A stretch of DNA of 64,000 bases from Enterococcus ratti (GCF_001886195.1 NZ_JXLB01000012.1:1-64000); one strand, 5' to 3'. Shown: positions 38,153-52,175, counted from the stretch's first letter. The notes: generated by a model not told the origin, from the letters alone. Made by a program: numbers and translations.

Positions 38153-38953
38153 ATGAAAAAACGCGTGATTACAGCGGTTGTGGCATTAGCCTTATTTATC
38201 CCGATCATCTGGATGGGTGGAATGCTGTTAGAGCTTGTTGCTGCGGTATTAGCAGTAGTTGGGGTATATGAACTGTTTAAAATGAAGGGCTTGACGCTGC
38301 TAAGTTTTGAAGGTCTCTTATCTGCAATTGGTGCAGTGATTTTGGTGTTGCCAAAAGAACGCTGGTTTTTCTTTCTACCAGAAATGACAAGTACTTTTAT
38401 TTTATTTTACTTTGTTGTCATGATTTTATTAGGTAGCTCTGTTATTTCAAAAAATACCTATACAATAGATGAAGCTGGATTTCCGGTAATTGTTAGTTTA
38501 TACGTAGGAATTGGATTTCAAAATTTTGTTAATGCAAGAATCGAAGGCTTGGCTGTTTTAATTTTTGGCTTATTGATTGTTTGGGCCACTGATATCGGGG
38601 CTTACATGATTGGTAGAAAGTACGGCAAACATAAGTTAAGTCCCGACATTTCGCCAAACAAAACGATCGAGGGGGCATTAGGTGGTATTGTAAGTGCGCT
38701 TGTTGTGGCTATTTTATATTTTTTACTCTACCCGGTGAATGAATTATTTAGACATAGCGTGTTCGTTATGTTCCTTCTTACCATTCTTTTATCAATGGTT
38801 GGTCAGTTTGGTGATTTAGTTGAATCATCGATTAAACGGCACTATGAGGTGAAAGATTCCGGAAATATTTTGCCGGGACATGGCGGAATACTTGATCGCT
38901 TTGATAGTCTGTTTTTTGTTTTTCCAATGATGCATTTGTTTGGGCTTATTTAG
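38153..38953 (+). CDS. cdsA: phosphatidate cytidylyltransferase
   Basis: Forms CDP-diacylglycerol from phosphatidic acid and CTP. The 266-residue polytopic membrane enzyme ends with the CDS signature SSIKRHYEVKDSGNILPGHGGILDRFDSL. AAGGAG lies before the ATG, and it is cotranscribed with uppS. Confidence 0.94.
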   Translation: MKKRVITAVVALALFIPIIWMGGMLLELVAAVLAVVGVYELFKMKGLTLLSFEGLLSAIGAVILVLPKERWFFFLPEMTSTFILFYFVVMILLGSSVISKNTYTIDEAGFPVIVSLYVGIGFQNFVNARIEGLAVLIFGLLIVWATDIGAYMIGRKYGKHKLSPDISPNKTIEGALGGIVSALVVAILYFLLYPVNELFRHSVFVMFLLTILLSMVGQFGDLVESSIKRHYEVKDSGNILPGHGGILDRFDSLFFVFPMMHLFGLI

Positions 38954-39021
38954 TAAAATGTGATGGGAAGTTATTGCTAAGTGCATTTGTTTAATGTTTT
39001 TGTAGAGCTGTATTTTTAATG

Positions 39022-39072
39022 AAAAAATTTAGTCGCTTTTTATGTAAAAAATAAAAAAGCGACTAAATTTTT
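39022..39072 (+). terminator. terminator after cdsA
   Basis: A 19-bp stem AAAAATTTAGTCGCTTTTT and complement lies around an AT-rich loop and ends in T-rich sequence. Confidence 0.8.
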
Positions 39073-39250
39073 GGAATAAAAAGAAAAAATGTTTGATTTT
39101 GCTCTAAAAAGCTAGTAAAAGCAAAAGGTATTTTTCAAAAATTAGCGAGACTAACAAGATTGGGTGAATTACTTTTGTTAATTTGAGGTTATTTTATGAG
39201 GAGGAATATATTTTTGTTTTGTCCTCTTTTTCGTTTAAACAGTTTCGCTA

Positions 39251-39279
39251 TTGGTGAATTATTGATAATATGATAAAAT
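39251..39279 (+). promoter_or_regulatory. promoter of rseP
   Basis: TTGGTG, a 17-base spacer, then TAAAAT, 48 bases before the start codon. Confidence 0.55.
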
Positions 39280-39327
39280 TAAAGTGTTTTATTTGATATA
39301 AAAGAAAATAGTAAAGGAGAATGTAAA

Positions 39328-40596
39328 ATGAAAACAATTATCACGTTTATCATTGTTTTTGGCATTTTAGTGCTAGTTCATGAATTTGGACACTTCTTCT
39401 TTGCGAAACGATCAGGAATTCTCGTTCGGGAATTTGCAATTGGGATGGGACCAAAGATTTATGGTCACCAAGCAAAGGATGGGACTACTTATACACTACG
39501 TTTATTGCCAATCGGGGGTTATGTGAGGATGGCAGGAAACGGAGATGATGAAACAGAAATGGCTCCTGGGATGCCGTTATCTCTTTTGTTAAATTCTGAT
39601 GGTATCGTGGAGAAAATTAATTTAAGTAAAAAAATTCAATTAACAAATTCGATTCCAATGGAATTGATTCGTTATGACTTTGAAGAAAAGTTAACGATTA
39701 CTGGTTTCATAAATGGAGATGAAGAACAAGAAGTCACCTACCTTGTCGCACATGACGCTTCGATCATTGAATCAGATGGAACGGAATTAAGAATTGCGCC
39801 AAAAGATGTTCAATTTCAATCAGCCAAATTATGGCAAAGAATGTTAACAAATTTTGCTGGACCTATGAATAATTTTCTTTTAGCAATCTTTTTATTCATT
39901 GTCCTTGCTTTTATGCAAGGTGGTGTCCAAGTAACGAATACCAATCAAATCGGCAAAATCTTACCCAATGGTGCAGCCCAAGCAGCAGGCTTAAAAGAAA
40001 ATGACCATATTTTAGCAGTGAACGGTCAAACAATTCATTCGTGGAACGATTTAACGAACGTGATTACTAAAAATCCCGGAAAAAAATTAGCTTTTGAAGT
40101 AGAGCGGCAAGGGAAAAAACAAGCGATGAATGTAACACCAAATACAGTCGAGTCTAATGGTAAAAAAATGGGACAATTAGGAATTCAAGCTCCGTTGAAA
40201 ACCGGTTTTATAGACAAAATTGTAGGCGGAACACAGCGGGCATTTAGTAGTTCACTAGAAATTTTTAAAGCGTTAGGTTCATTATTTACAAGTTTTAGTC
40301 TTGATAAACTTGGTGGCCCTGTTATGATGTTCCAATTGTCTTCAGAAGCTGCAAATCAAGGTGTAATCACAATTATTAGTTTGATGGCCGTGCTTTCAAT
40401 GAACTTAGGAATTGTTAATTTATTACCAATTCCAGCACTTGATGGTGGGAAGCTGGTTCTTAATGTGATTGAAGGTATTCGTGGAAAACCATTAAGCCAA
40501 GAAAGAGAAGGATTTATTACTTTAGCAGGATTTGGCTTATTGATGCTTTTAATGATATTAGTTACATGGAATGATATTCAACGGTTCTTTTTTTAG
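39328..40596 (+). CDS. rseP: site-2 membrane metalloprotease RseP/Eep
   Basis: Intramembrane zinc protease of 422 residues, called Eep in enterococci, where it processes lipoprotein signal-peptide pheromones and anti-sigma factors. HEFGH (residues 18-22) binds zinc and NLLPIPALDGGK near residue 370 supplies the third ligand. A PDZ domain lies between (about 200-285: GLKENDHILAVNGQTIHSW). AAAGGAG precedes the ATG. Confidence 0.95.
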   Translation: MKTIITFIIVFGILVLVHEFGHFFFAKRSGILVREFAIGMGPKIYGHQAKDGTTYTLRLLPIGGYVRMAGNGDDETEMAPGMPLSLLLNSDGIVEKINLSKKIQLTNSIPMELIRYDFEEKLTITGFINGDEEQEVTYLVAHDASIIESDGTELRIAPKDVQFQSAKLWQRMLTNFAGPMNNFLLAIFLFIVLAFMQGGVQVTNTNQIGKILPNGAAQAAGLKENDHILAVNGQTIHSWNDLTNVITKNPGKKLAFEVERQGKKQAMNVTPNTVESNGKKMGQLGIQAPLKTGFIDKIVGGTQRAFSSSLEIFKALGSLFTSFSLDKLGGPVMMFQLSSEAANQGVITIISLMAVLSMNLGIVNLLPIPALDGGKLVLNVIEGIRGKPLSQEREGFITLAGFGLLMLLMILVTWNDIQRFFF

Positions 40597-40639
40597 AACA
40601 TTACCTTTAATTACAGCTACAAACGATAATTCTTATTAA

Positions 40640-42358
<1,719 letters not shown>

Positions 42359-42714
42359 AAAATGAATCATTGATTGAATAAAATGAGCAAGAACGACTTG
42401 ATTTAGAAAATAAGAGGATAAAACGATCTGTTGATGGTTTTATCCTCTTATTTAGTAAGTGAAGCGGTTTTGTTGTTATAGTGAAGGTTTGCTCAACAAA
42501 AAGTTTCTAACAGATATACTGTATAGTTTTCTAAAAAATAGTTTAGTTTACTTGATATTTAAAAATAAATAATTGGTGTTAGTCATCATCTAGCTATTCT
42601 TTCTCATTTTTTAATGTAAAATCAAACAAAAAAAGGTATACTAGATGATACGGAAAAAAAGAAGAGGCTAAAAAACAAGTACTATTTGTACCTCGTCAGA
42701 AAGGGCGTATTATC
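42359..42714. other. proS-polC intergenic region
   Basis: 356 bp without a gene. It contains a terminator (42408-42453) and a possible polC -10 box TATACT at 42637 without a good -35. Confidence 0.55.
42408..42453 (+). terminator. terminator after proS
   Basis: A perfect 17-bp stem AAATAAGAGGATAAAAC and complement closes a 12-base loop. Confidence 0.85.
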
Positions 42715-45700
42715 TTGTCAGAAAAACGTGAGTTATTTGAAAGGTTGTTGGATCAAATTCAACTAGAAGAAGTGGAAGAAAATCATCCGCTGATCGCTAC
42801 TGGTGAAATGGAAAGTGTAGTCGTTCATCGAAAGTCAAGAATATGGGAATTCACCTTGCATTTTTCTCAAATTTTACCGATTATGCTTTATCGTTCGCTG
42901 GCGCAGCATTTAACGTTAGCCTTTAATGAGATTGCACAAGTCAAATTAAACGTCAAAGCTGACGACCAACGCTTTGATGAGAAATTATTACAAGATTATT
43001 GGGCACAGTCCTTAGAAAGTCAACAATGTGATACTCCTTTAGCTCAACAAGTATTAAAAACACAACTTCCTATATTGAAAGAACAAAAAATTGTTTTACC
43101 GGTAGATAGTCAAGGCGCCATTCAGTATTTAAAGCAACAATACTTACCTTTAGTTGAAAGTTTATTTGTAAGTTATGGGTTTCCTAAGTTTCGTATTGAA
43201 CCTGAAATTGATGAAGAACAAGCGGCACGTGTTCTAAAACTATTTGAAGAACGTAAACAAGAACAAGCGGAAGCTTTTATGAAGCAAGCAGCAGAAAGTC
43301 TAATTGTTCATGAACAAAAGAAAAAAGAAAAAAAGGAACAGTTACCTGCTTTAGAAGGACCGATTCAACTTGGACGAAATATTCCAAGCGATGAACCAAC
43401 GATACCGATGATTAATGTCATTGAAGAAGAACGTCGAGTGACTCTTGAAGGGTATGTATTTAATAAAGAAGTTCGTGAGCTTCGTTCCAAGCGAAAGATT
43501 TTAACACTAAAAATCACGGACTATACTTCTTCTTTTATTGTTAAAAAGTTTTCCAACAACGAAAAAGAGGAGCAAATTTTTGAAGCGATTCGTGTAGGAA
43601 GTTGGTTAAAAGTTAGAGGAAGTATTCAAGAAGATACTTTCGTACGTGATCTTGTTATGAATGCGCAAGATATTGTAGAGGTAAAACATTCGCCTCGTAA
43701 AGATTATGCCCCGGAAGGTTTAACACGTGTAGAGTTACATGTTCACAGCAACATGAGTACAATGGATGCTACAAATAGTATTTCTGATATTGTAGCTCAA
43801 GCTGGAAAATGGGGACATAAAGCGATCGCAATTACCGATCATGGCGGTGCACAAGCCTTTCCAGAAGCACATAATGCTGGGAAAAAAGCAGGCGTGAAAA
43901 TTCTTTATGGTGTAGAAGCTAATGTTGTAGATGATGGTGTGCCAATTGCTTACAACGATGCGCATGTTTCCTTAAATGATGGTACTTATGTTGTTTTTGA
44001 CGTAGAAACGACAGGATTGTCTGCTGTTTATGATACGATTATTGAGTTAGCGGCTGTTAAGATGTATAAAGGAAATGTTATTGAAAGTTTTGATGAATTC
44101 ATTGATCCGGGTCATCCTCTTTCAAGAACAACGGTTGAATTGACTGGTATCACGGATGAAATGGTACGTGGTTCTAAGTCAGAAGAAGAAGTTTTACGTT
44201 TGTTTCTTGAATTTTCAAAAGATTCGATTCTCGTTGCCCATAATGCGGCATTTGATATGGGTTTCTTAAATACCAGTTATGCAAAATATAAAATCGCAGA
44301 AGCCACAAATCCAGTGATTGATACGCTTGAATTAGCTAGATATCTCTATCCGCAGTTTAAACGTTTCGGTTTGGGGGTTTTATCAAAAAAATTCGGTGTA
44401 AGTCTTGAACAACATCACCGAGCAATTTACGATGCAGAAGCAACTGGTCACTTGGCATGGATTTTTGTCAAAGAAGCGATGGAAAAACATGAAATGCTTT
44501 TTCATGATCAATTGAATGCTCATATTGGCGAAGGCGATTCGTATAAACGCGCTCGCCCGTTTCATGTGACTATTTTAGCGAAAAATCAAGCTGGCTTAAA
44601 AGATTTGTTTAAGTTGATTTCTATGTCAAATGTTGAATATTTTGAACGTGTTCCGCGTATTCCAAGATCTCAACTGAAGAAATTACGGGCAAATCTCTTT
44701 ATTGGCTCTGCCTGTGATAAAGGTGAAATATTTGAGGCGATGATGCAAAAAGGAATTGAAGAAGCAAGAAATCGAGCAAAATTTTATGATTATATTGAAG
44801 TGATGCCAAAAGCAGTTTATGCCCCTTTGCTTGAACAGGAGTTAGTCAAAAACGAACAGGATCTAGAAGAAATTATCAGAAATTTAGTTGAAATCGGTCA
44901 AGATTTAAATAAAATTGTAGTAGCGACGGGTAACGTTCATTATATAAATGAAGAGGATGCAATTTATCGTAAGATTTTGATTCATTCAATGGGTGGAGCA
45001 AATCCATTGAATCGTCACAGCTTGCCCGATGTTTACTTTAGAACGACCGATGAAATGTTGACAGCTTTTAACTTTTTGGGTGAAGAGTTGGCTAAAGAAA
45101 TTGTAGTGGAAAATACGAACAAAATTGCCGATCTTTGTGAAGAAGTCATTCCTGTCAAAGATGACTTGTATACGCCAAAAATTCCGGGGGCAGAAGAAGA
45201 AATTTCTAAATTGAGTTACGAGCGGGCAAAACAATTATACGGTGATCCGTTACCAGAAATCATCCAAAAACGATTAGAAAAAGAATTGAATTCGATTAAC
45301 GGCAATGGTTTTTCTGTCATTTATTTAATTGCGCAAAAACTCGTGCATAAAAGTAATAAAGATGGCTATTTAGTTGGTTCACGTGGTTCGGTTGGTTCTA
45401 GTTTTGTGGCTACGATGACAGGAATTACAGAAGTGAATCCGTTAGCTCCTCACTATTATTGCCCAGATTGTCAGTATTCAGAATTCTTTGAAGATGGAAC
45501 TTATGGTTCAGGATTTGATATGCCTGAAAAAAAATGTCCAAAGTGTGGGGCACGTTTGAATAAAGATGGACATGATATTCCTTTTGAAACGTTCTTAGGG
45601 TTTCATGGTGATAAAGTACCGGATATCGACTTAAACTTTTCGGGGGATTATCAAGCAGAAGCGCATAATTATACGAAAGTCTTGTTTGGAGAAGAATATG

Positions 45701-47067
45701 TTTATCGGGCAGGAACGATCGGTACAGTGGCGGATAAAACGGCTTATGGTTTTGTGAAAGGATATGAACGAGATTACAATTTACAGCTTCGTAGTGCAGA
45801 AGTGGATCGACTAGCTAAAGGAGCTACGGGAGTAAAAAGGACGACAGGACAGCATCCGGGAGGAATTATCGTTATTCCTGATTATATGGATGTCTATGAT
45901 TTTACGCCTATTCAATATCCAGCAGATGATCAAGAGTCAGAATGGAAGACCACGCATTTTGATTTTCATTCCATTCACGATAACGTGTTGAAACTTGATA
46001 TTCTTGGCCATGATGACCCAACTGTTATTCGGATGTTGCAAGACTTGTCTGGAATTGATCCGCAGACCATTCCAACGGATGATCCGGAAGTAATGAGAAT
46101 TTTTGCGGGACCGGATGTATTAAATGTAACAAGTGAGCAGATTTACTCTAAAACGGGGACTCTCGGCATTCCTGAATTTGGCACGCGTTTTGTTCGAGGA
46201 ATGTTGGAAGAAACTCATCCAACAACATTTGCTGAGCTGTTGCAAATCTCAGGATTGTCTCATGGGACAGATGTTTGGTTAGGAAATGCAGAAGAATTGA
46301 TTAAACGCGGTGATGCAACGCTCGCAGAAGTAATCGGTTGTCGGGATGATATCATGGTTTATTTGATTCATGCAGGATTAGATAGCGGAATGGCTTTTAA
46401 AATCATGGAAACGGTTCGCAAAGGTCAATGGAATAAAATTCCTGATGAACTACGAGAAACCTATTTAGCTGCGATGAAAGAAAATAATGTGCCGGATTGG
46501 TATATTGATTCTTGTTCTAAAATCAAGTATATGTTCCCTAAAGCACACGCCGCGGCTTATGTATTAATGGCTTTACGTGTAGCCTATTTCAAAGTATATT
46601 TTCCTATTTTGTATTACTGTGCTTATTTTTCAGTCCGTGCAGATGACTTTGATTTAGTTGCTATGTGTAAAGGAAAAGATGCAGTCAAGCAAGTAATGAA
46701 AGACATTACTGATAAAGGATTAGACGCTTCAGTAAAAGAGAAGAACCAGTTGACAGTATTAGAATTGGCAAATGAAATGTTAGAAAGAGGCTTTCATTTT
46801 GGAATGATTGATCTTTATAAATCGGATGCGGTGAATTTTGTGATTGATGGAGAGACATTAATTGCTCCTTTTCGTGCAGTTCCAAGTTTGGGAATAAATG
46901 TAGCAAAACAAATTGTTGAAGCAAGAAAAGAAGGACCTTTCTTATCAAAGGAGGATCTTGCTACACGAGGAAAAGTTTCTAAAACATTGATTGAATACAT
47001 GAATGATAATGGCGTTTTAAAAGATTTACCGGATGAGAATCAACTTTCGCTTTTTGATATGTTTTAA
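42715..47067 (+). CDS. polC: DNA polymerase III alpha subunit, Gram-positive type
   Basis: Replicative polymerase with built-in proofreading, 1450 residues. An N-terminal domain and OB fold occupy about residues 230-330. A PHP domain begins near 341 ([19 protein letters not shown]) and is split by the 3'-5' exonuclease at about 426 ([20 protein letters not shown]). A four-cysteine zinc site lies near 916-945 (CPDCQ ... CPKC), the polymerase catalytic [10 protein letters not shown] near 971, and the helix-hairpin-helix at the C-terminus. It starts with TTG after AAAGGGCG. No sign of damage. Confidence 0.96.
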   Translation: MSEKRELFERLLDQIQLEEVEENHPLIATGEMESVVVHRKSRIWEFTLHFSQILPIMLYRSLAQHLTLAFNEIAQVKLNVKADDQRFDEKLLQDYWAQSLESQQCDTPLAQQVLKTQLPILKEQKIVLPVDSQGAIQYLKQQYLPLVESLFVSYGFPKFRIEPEIDEEQAARVLKLFEERKQEQAEAFMKQAAESLIVHEQKKKEKKEQLPALEGPIQLGRNIPSDEPTIPMINVIEEERRVTLEGYVFNKEVRELRSKRKILTLKITDYTSSFIVKKFSNNEKEEQIFEAIRVGSWLKVRGSIQEDTFVRDLVMNAQDIVEVKHSPRKDYAPEGLTRVELHVHSNMSTMDATNSISDIVAQAGKWGHKAIAITDHGGAQAFPEAHNAGKKAGVKILYGVEANVVDDGVPIAYNDAHVSLNDGTYVVFDVETTGLSAVYDTIIELAAVKMYKGNVIESFDEFIDPGHPLSRTTVELTGITDEMVRGSKSEEEVLRLFLEFSKDSILVAHNAAFDMGFLNTSYAKYKIAEATNPVIDTLELARYLYPQFKRFGLGVLSKKFGVSLEQHHRAIYDAEATGHLAWIFVKEAMEKHEMLFHDQLNAHIGEGDSYKRARPFHVTILAKNQAGLKDLFKLISMSNVEYFERVPRIPRSQLKKLRANLFIGSACDKGEIFEAMMQKGIEEARNRAKFYDYIEVMPKAVYAPLLEQELVKNEQDLEEIIRNLVEIGQDLNKIVVATGNVHYINEEDAIYRKILIHSMGGANPLNRHSLPDVYFRTTDEMLTAFNFLGEELAKEIVVENTNKIADLCEEVIPVKDDLYTPKIPGAEEEISKLSYERAKQLYGDPLPEIIQKRLEKELNSINGNGFSVIYLIAQKLVHKSNKDGYLVGSRGSVGSSFVATMTGITEVNPLAPHYYCPDCQYSEFFEDGTYGSGFDMPEKKCPKCGARLNKDGHDIPFETFLGFHGDKVPDIDLNFSGDYQAEAHNYTKVLFGEEYVYRAGTIGTVADKTAYGFVKGYERDYNLQLRSAEVDRLAKGATGVKRTTGQHPGGIIVIPDYMDVYDFTPIQYPADDQESEWKTTHFDFHSIHDNVLKLDILGHDDPTVIRMLQDLSGIDPQTIPTDDPEVMRIFAGPDVLNVTSEQIYSKTGTLGIPEFGTRFVRGMLEETHPTTFAELLQISGLSHGTDVWLGNAEELIKRGDATLAEVIGCRDDIMVYLIHAGLDSGMAFKIMETVRKGQWNKIPDELRETYLAAMKENNVPDWYIDSCSKIKYMFPKAHAAAYVLMALRVAYFKVYFPILYYCAYFSVRADDFDLVAMCKGKDAVKQVMKDITDKGLDASVKEKNQLTVLELANEMLERGFHFGMIDLYKSDAVNFVIDGETLIAPFRAVPSLGINVAKQIVEARKEGPFLSKEDLATRGKVSKTLIEYMNDNGVLKDLPDENQLSLFDMF

Positions 47068-47138
47068 GGCATAAGGGAGAGACTTGTCATGGCAAGAAAA
47101 ATATGGTATAGTTATTCGTAGGTAATGATACTAATTGT

Positions 47139-47168
47139 GAGTGAGCGGAATTTTCGCTCACTCTTTTT
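47139..47168 (+). terminator. terminator between polC and rimP
   Basis: A 9-bp stem GAGTGAGCG / CGCTCACTC is followed by TTTTT. Confidence 0.85.
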
Positions 47169-47206
47169 AATGGAATGACGGATCCAATATGAAGGAGGCG
47201 AAATTT

Positions 47207-47680
47207 TTGAGTAGCGTCGTTGAAACAGTCACAAAAATGGTGACTCCAATTTTAGATGAACAAAATTTTGAACTTGTCGAAGTTGAATTTGTAAAAGAAG
47301 GGAAAAATTGGTTTTTGCGAGTATTCATTGATAAAGAGGGTGGAATCGATATTGAAGAGTGTGCGTGGGTGAGTGAACGACTGAGTGAACAACTGGATAC
47401 AGCAGAGCCAGATCCTATACCTCAAGCTTATTTTCTAGAGGTATCATCCCCAGGAGCAGAACGGCCGTTGAAAAAAGAAAAAGATTATGAAAAAGCTCTT
47501 GGAGAATACGTTCACCTTTCTTTTTATCAGCCAGTAGAGGGACAAAAGCACTTTGAAGGGATTCTTCAATCAGTTGATGCCGACCAGCTTATATTGAAAA
47601 TACGTATAAAAACAAGGGAAAAAGAGTTGACTCTTGACCGAAAAAATATTGCCAAAGCTCGCTTAGCAATCCAATTTTAA
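47207..47680 (+). CDS. rimP: ribosome maturation factor RimP
   Basis: Assists 30S assembly. The 157-residue protein has the two-domain RimP pattern: [32 protein letters not shown] and [15 protein letters not shown]. The AAGGAGG at 47192-47198 places the start at TTG 47207; the ATG at 47189 lies upstream of and overlaps the ribosome site. First gene of the nusA-infB operon. Confidence 0.93.
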   Translation: MSSVVETVTKMVTPILDEQNFELVEVEFVKEGKNWFLRVFIDKEGGIDIEECAWVSERLSEQLDTAEPDPIPQAYFLEVSSPGAERPLKKEKDYEKALGEYVHLSFYQPVEGQKHFEGILQSVDADQLILKIRIKTREKELTLDRKNIAKARLAIQF

Positions 47681-47702
47681 TTACGGAGAGGAAAACAGAA
47701 AA

Positions 47703-48887
47703 ATGAGTAAAGAAATGCTAAACGCGTTAGATGCCTTGGAAGCGGAAAAAGGGATTTCAAAAGAAATCGTGATTGATGCTTTAGAAGCGGCTTTAGTTTC
47801 TGCATATAAACGCCATTATGGTCAGGCTCAAAATGTCGAAGTTGAATTTGATCAGAAAAAAGGGAAAATACACGTTTATGCTGTAAAGGAAGTTACAGAA
47901 GAAGTGATGGACTCACAACTAGAAGTTTCGTTAAAGGAAGCACTTTTGATTAATCCAGCCTATGAGATTGGGGATAGGATTCGATTTGAAGTGACACCAA
48001 AAGACTTTGGACGAATCGCTGCACAAACAGCAAAGCAAGTTATTTTACAACGTGTAAGAGAAGCAGAAAGAACAATTATTTATAATGAGTTCAGTGCCTA
48101 TGAAAAAGATATCATGCAAGGGATCGTTGAGCGTCAAGATAAACGCTATATTTATGTGAACCTTGGAAAAATTGAAGCAGTTTTGTCAAAGCAAGATCAA
48201 ATGCCTAATGAATTTTATCAACCACACGACCGAATTAAAGTGTATGTTTCTCGAGTAGAAAATACATCAAAAGGGCCTCAAGTGTTTGTTAGCCGTAGTC
48301 ATCCGGATCTTTTACGCCGATTATTTGAGCAAGAAGTTCCCGAAGTTTATGATGGAATTGTTGAAATTGTCAGCATAGCCAGAGAAGCAGGGGATCGTTC
48401 AAAAGTGGCGGTTCGTTCACATGATGAAAATATTGATGCAGTGGGAACTTGTGTGGGACCTAAAGGGCAACGCGTTCAAGCGATCGTCAATGAATTAAAA
48501 GGTGAAAATATGGACATCGTTGAGTGGAATGAAGATCCAGCGGTATTTATTACCAATGCTTTAAATCCAGCTCAAGTGATTGATGTAATTTTTGATGAAG
48601 AAAATCCTAAAGCTTGTACAGTCGTTGTACCAGATTATCAGTTATCTTTAGCCATTGGAAAACGTGGTCAAAATGCTCGCTTAGCTGCTAAGTTGACGAA
48701 CCATAAAATTGATATTAAACCAGAGTCAGATATGACTGAATATTATGAAAAACAAGCGCAAAATCACGAAGAATTAGCAACTGCTGTACAGGATGAATCA
48801 AGTCTTCCTGCTGATTTAACCAATGATGAATATGAAACGATTGCATTTAATGAGGAGCAGCTTAAAGAAACAGATCAAGAGGCTTAA
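47703..48887 (+). CDS. nusA: transcription termination/antitermination protein NusA
   Basis: RNA polymerase-binding factor for pausing, termination and antitermination. The 394-residue protein has an N-terminal RNAP-binding domain (MLNALDALEAEKGISKEIVIDALEAAL), an S1 domain (about 130-200), and two KH domains (CVGPKGQRVQAIVNELKGE; LSLAIGKRGQNARLAAKLT). It lacks the acidic repeats of proteobacterial NusA, as Firmicutes do. Confidence 0.96.
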   Translation: MSKEMLNALDALEAEKGISKEIVIDALEAALVSAYKRHYGQAQNVEVEFDQKKGKIHVYAVKEVTEEVMDSQLEVSLKEALLINPAYEIGDRIRFEVTPKDFGRIAAQTAKQVILQRVREAERTIIYNEFSAYEKDIMQGIVERQDKRYIYVNLGKIEAVLSKQDQMPNEFYQPHDRIKVYVSRVENTSKGPQVFVSRSHPDLLRRLFEQEVPEVYDGIVEIVSIAREAGDRSKVAVRSHDENIDAVGTCVGPKGQRVQAIVNELKGENMDIVEWNEDPAVFITNALNPAQVIDVIFDEENPKACTVVVPDYQLSLAIGKRGQNARLAAKLTNHKIDIKPESDMTEYYEKQAQNHEELATAVQDESSLPADLTNDEYETIAFNEEQLKETDQEA

Positions 48888-48906
48888 CGAATAGGAGGGC
48901 GAAGAG

Positions 48907-49200
48907 GTGAAACAAAGGAAGATTCCTTTACGTAAATCTGTAGTTTCAGGTGAAATGAAGCCTAAAAAAGAGATGATTCGAATTACCCGTTCAAAAGAAG
49001 GTAAAGTATCGATTGATCCTACTGGGAAAATGCCAGGCCGTGGGGCATATGTCTCATTAGAGCCGGATGAAGTGAGACAAGCTTGGGAAAAGAAAATTCT
49101 TGACCGAGCATTGGAAACAACTTTGACCGATGAATTTTATCAAGAATTGTTAGATTATGTAACGCATCAAAAAGCACGTAAAGAGTTATTTGGACAATGA
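48907..49200 (+). CDS. rnpM: YlxR / RnpM RNA-binding protein
   Basis: A 97-residue protein of the YlxR family (MRITRSKEG-like segment MIRITRSKEGKVSIDPTGKMPGRGAYVS). Recent work on Bacillus identifies it as an RNase P modulator. It starts with GTG after AGGAGGG. It overlaps the next start (ATGA). Confidence 0.9.
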   Translation: MKQRKIPLRKSVVSGEMKPKKEMIRITRSKEGKVSIDPTGKMPGRGAYVSLEPDEVRQAWEKKILDRALETTLTDEFYQELLDYVTHQKARKELFGQ

Positions 49201-49508
49201 ACGAAACGAATCGGCAAAAGGCCATGAATCTCATTGGATTAGCAATGCGTGCTGGTAAACTAATTACTGGTGAAGCATTGACTCTTAAAGATATTCGTAA
49301 AAACAAAGTGAAAATCGTGTTTGTAGCAAATGATGCGAGTGAGAATACAAAGAAAAAGATTAAAGATAAGAGTTCATATTATGAAGTTCCTTGCTTTGAA
49401 CTATTTTCTGAAGCGGAAATCACGCAGATGATTGGGAGACCTCGCAAAGTATTTGGAATCGTAGATGACGGTTTTGCGAAAAAAACTAAGGAGCTAATTG
49501 AAGGTTAG
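49197..49508 (+). CDS. ylxQ: L7Ae-family ribosomal protein YlxQ
   Basis: A 103-residue L7Ae/L30e/S12e-fold RNA-binding protein (LIGLAMRAGKLITGEALTLKDIRKNKVKIVFVANDASENTKKKI), the usual gene between ylxR and infB. Its role is probably kink-turn binding on ribosomal or other RNA. ATGA overlap with ylxR. Confidence 0.9.
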   Translation: MNETNRQKAMNLIGLAMRAGKLITGEALTLKDIRKNKVKIVFVANDASENTKKKIKDKSSYYEVPCFELFSEAEITQMIGRPRKVFGIVDDGFAKKTKELIEG

Positions 49509-49520
49509 GAAGGTGATTGC

Positions 49521-51797
49521 ATGAGCAATAAACGAGTTTATGAGCTAGCAAAAGAATGGAAAAAGCCTAGTAAAGATGTGGTAGAAAAAGCGCAGCAACT
49601 TGGCATTAATGTAAAAAATCATATGGGAGTACTCACAGACAGCGAGACTAAAAAGTTGCAACAAGCGTTTAATCAAACACAAACGAATAAAAAGACAGCA
49701 CAGCAAGTAAGCCGAGAACCAGCCAGAAAACAGCCAAATGAACCACATAAAAATGAAACAAAACAACAAAAAAATAACCGCAGCTATCAAGATCGCGGTC
49801 AAGGGAGCGGTCAAGTGAATCAAGGAAAAAAACAACCAACAAATCAAAATCGAAAAAACGGGGGAAACAATAACCAAAGTCGTCAAGGAGCCAATCAAGG
49901 TGGCACCCAGAATCGTAGCAATAACAATAATCGTGGAAAATTCAACAACAACCGCAACCGTTTTAACAAAAAAGGGAAAAAAGGAAAACAGCAATCAACA
50001 GCTAAACCGGCAGTACCACCGCGTAAATTCCGTGAGCTACCGGATGTATTAGAATATACAGAAGGGATGAATGTGGCGGATATTGCAAAGAAAATCCATC
50101 GTGAGCCAGCTGAGATTATCAAAAAGCTATTCATGCTAGGGATCATAGTTAATCAAAATCAAGCACTGGATAAAGATACCATTGAATTGTTGGCTACTGA
50201 TTATGGAATGGAACCGCAAGAAAAAGTACAAGTCGATATAGCCGATATTGATAAATTTTTTGAATCTGAAGAATTAAATCCAGAAAATCTTATTTCTCGC
50301 CCGCCGGTAGTTACAATTATGGGGCATGTAGATCATGGGAAAACTACTTTGCTTGACACGTTACGTCATTCACGTGTTACAAGTGGTGAAGCAGGAGGAA
50401 TTACACAGCATATTGGTGCTTATCAAATTGATATTGATGGAAAGCCGATTACTTTCTTAGATACACCGGGACATGCGGCTTTTACAAGCATGCGTGCGCG
50501 TGGCGCCAGCATTACCGATATCACTATTTTAGTAGTAGCTGCGGATGATGGCGTGATGCCGCAAACTGTAGAAGCAATCAACCATGCCAAAGCTGCTGGT
50601 GTTCCAATTATTGTTGCTGTAAATAAAATTGATAAACCGGGAGCAAATCCGCAACATGTCATGCAAGAGTTAAGCGAATATGAATTGATTCCAGAAGCTT
50701 GGGGTGGAGAAACCATTTTTGTTGAAATTTCTGCTAAATTCGGGCAAAATATTGATGAATTACTAGAAATGATTTTGCTGGTGGCAGAAGTGGAAGACTT
50801 AAAAGCCGATCCTAAACAACGTGCAATTGGAACAGTGATTGAAGCTCGGCTTGATAAAGGAAAAGGTCCTGTGACGACATTACTTGTTCAACAAGGGACT
50901 TTGAATGTGGGAGATCCTATTGTAGTAGGAAATACCTATGGTCGTGTTCGTGTGATGGTTAATGATTTAGGCCGTCGCGAAAAATCTGCGGGACCAGCAA
51001 CACCAGTAGAAATTACTGGGTTAAACGAAGTTCCACAAGCAGGAGATCGTTTTGTTGTGTTTGAAGACGAAAAAACAGCTCGTGCAGCTGGAGAAGAACG
51101 CGCCAAACGTGCGTTACTCGAACATCGAGCGATAACTAGCCGTGTGACATTGGATAACTTGTTTGAAAGTCTGAAAGAAGGCGAATTAAAAGAAGTTAAT
51201 GTGATTATTAAAGCAGATGTTCAAGGTTCGGCGGAAGCTTTAGCAGCTTCATTAAAGAAAATTGATGTAGAAGGCGTAAGGGTAAAAATCGTCCATTCAG
51301 CAGTTGGTGCCATTAACGAAAGTGATGTCACTTTGGCAGCTGCAAGTAATGCGATTATCATTGGTTTTAACGTTCGTCCAACGCCGCAAGCAAAAGTTCA
51401 AGCCGATAATGAAGAAGTAGATATTCGTTTGCATCGTATTATTTATAAAGCAATTGAAGAAATAGAAACAGCGATGAAAGGATTGCTTGATCCAGAGTTT
51501 GAGGAAAAAATTACAGGGCAAATGGTAGTACGTGAAACATTTAAAGTATCTAAAGTTGGTACTATTGCGGGTGCTTATGTTACAGAAGGTTTTATTCGTC
51601 GAGATAGCGGCGTCCGAGTGATTCGTGATGGTATTGTCATTTATGAAGGGCAGCTTGCGAGCTTAAAACGTTTCAAAGACGATGTGAAGGAAGTTAAAAT
51701 GGGCTATGAATGTGGGGCAATGATTGATAAATTCAATGATATTAAAGTAGATGATATAATTGAAGGATTTATCATGGAAGAAATCAAAAATAATTAA
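49521..51797 (+). CDS. infB: translation initiation factor IF-2
   Basis: GTPase that places initiator tRNA on the ribosome, 758 residues. An N-terminal winged segment ([32 protein letters not shown]) is followed by a Gln/Asn/Arg/Lys-rich disordered linker (about 50-165). The G domain has GHVDHGKTT at about 267, DTPGH and NKIDKP, and C-terminal domains II-IV follow. It starts with ATG after GAAGGTG. Confidence 0.97.
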   Translation: MSNKRVYELAKEWKKPSKDVVEKAQQLGINVKNHMGVLTDSETKKLQQAFNQTQTNKKTAQQVSREPARKQPNEPHKNETKQQKNNRSYQDRGQGSGQVNQGKKQPTNQNRKNGGNNNQSRQGANQGGTQNRSNNNNRGKFNNNRNRFNKKGKKGKQQSTAKPAVPPRKFRELPDVLEYTEGMNVADIAKKIHREPAEIIKKLFMLGIIVNQNQALDKDTIELLATDYGMEPQEKVQVDIADIDKFFESEELNPENLISRPPVVTIMGHVDHGKTTLLDTLRHSRVTSGEAGGITQHIGAYQIDIDGKPITFLDTPGHAAFTSMRARGASITDITILVVAADDGVMPQTVEAINHAKAAGVPIIVAVNKIDKPGANPQHVMQELSEYELIPEAWGGETIFVEISAKFGQNIDELLEMILLVAEVEDLKADPKQRAIGTVIEARLDKGKGPVTTLLVQQGTLNVGDPIVVGNTYGRVRVMVNDLGRREKSAGPATPVEITGLNEVPQAGDRFVVFEDEKTARAAGEERAKRALLEHRAITSRVTLDNLFESLKEGELKEVNVIIKADVQGSAEALAASLKKIDVEGVRVKIVHSAVGAINESDVTLAAASNAIIIGFNVRPTPQAKVQADNEEVDIRLHRIIYKAIEEIETAMKGLLDPEFEEKITGQMVVRETFKVSKVGTIAGAYVTEGFIRRDSGVRVIRDGIVIYEGQLASLKRFKDDVKEVKMGYECGAMIDKFNDIKVDDIIEGFIMEEIKNN

Positions 51798-51817
51798 TTT
51801 TAAGGAGGCCACTCAAC

Positions 51818-52165
51818 ATGGCAAATTATCGAGACCGTCGAGTTGGTCAAGAAATTTTAAAAGAAGTAAACGAAATTTTACGTAAAAAAGTTCGTGATCC
51901 ACGTGTTGAAAACGTAACAATTACAGATGTCCATGTTACCGGAGATTTACAGCAAGCAACAATTTATTACAGTATTCTTTCTGATTTAGCGTCAGATAAA
52001 CAAAAGGCAAAAGAAGGATTGACGAAAGCAAGTGGATTGATTCGAAGAGAATTAGGACATAATTTAAGTATATATAAGACACCTGAGCTAACCTTTGAAT
52101 TAGATGAATCTGTTGGGTATGGCAATCATATTGATGAACTGCTGCGTAATTTGAATAAAGAGTAA
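51818..52165 (+). CDS. rbfA: ribosome-binding factor A
   Basis: 30S maturation factor, 115 residues, KH-like fold: [45 protein letters not shown] and the end [24 protein letters not shown] precedes the ATG. Last gene of the nusA operon. Confidence 0.96.
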   Translation: MANYRDRRVGQEILKEVNEILRKKVRDPRVENVTITDVHVTGDLQQATIYYSILSDLASDKQKAKEGLTKASGLIRRELGHNLSIYKTPELTFELDESVGYGNHIDELLRNLNKE

Positions 52166-52175
52166 AAAGAGAAAA

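Larger units (their letters stand above)
38954..39327. other. cdsA-rseP intergenic region
   Basis: 374 bp without a gene. It holds a terminator (39022-39072) and a promoter for rseP (39251-39279). Confidence 0.6.

Noticed and set aside
49545-49994. 149-codon minus-strand frame over infB
   Set aside because: Artefact of the Gln/Asn-rich linker of IF-2 read in antisense.
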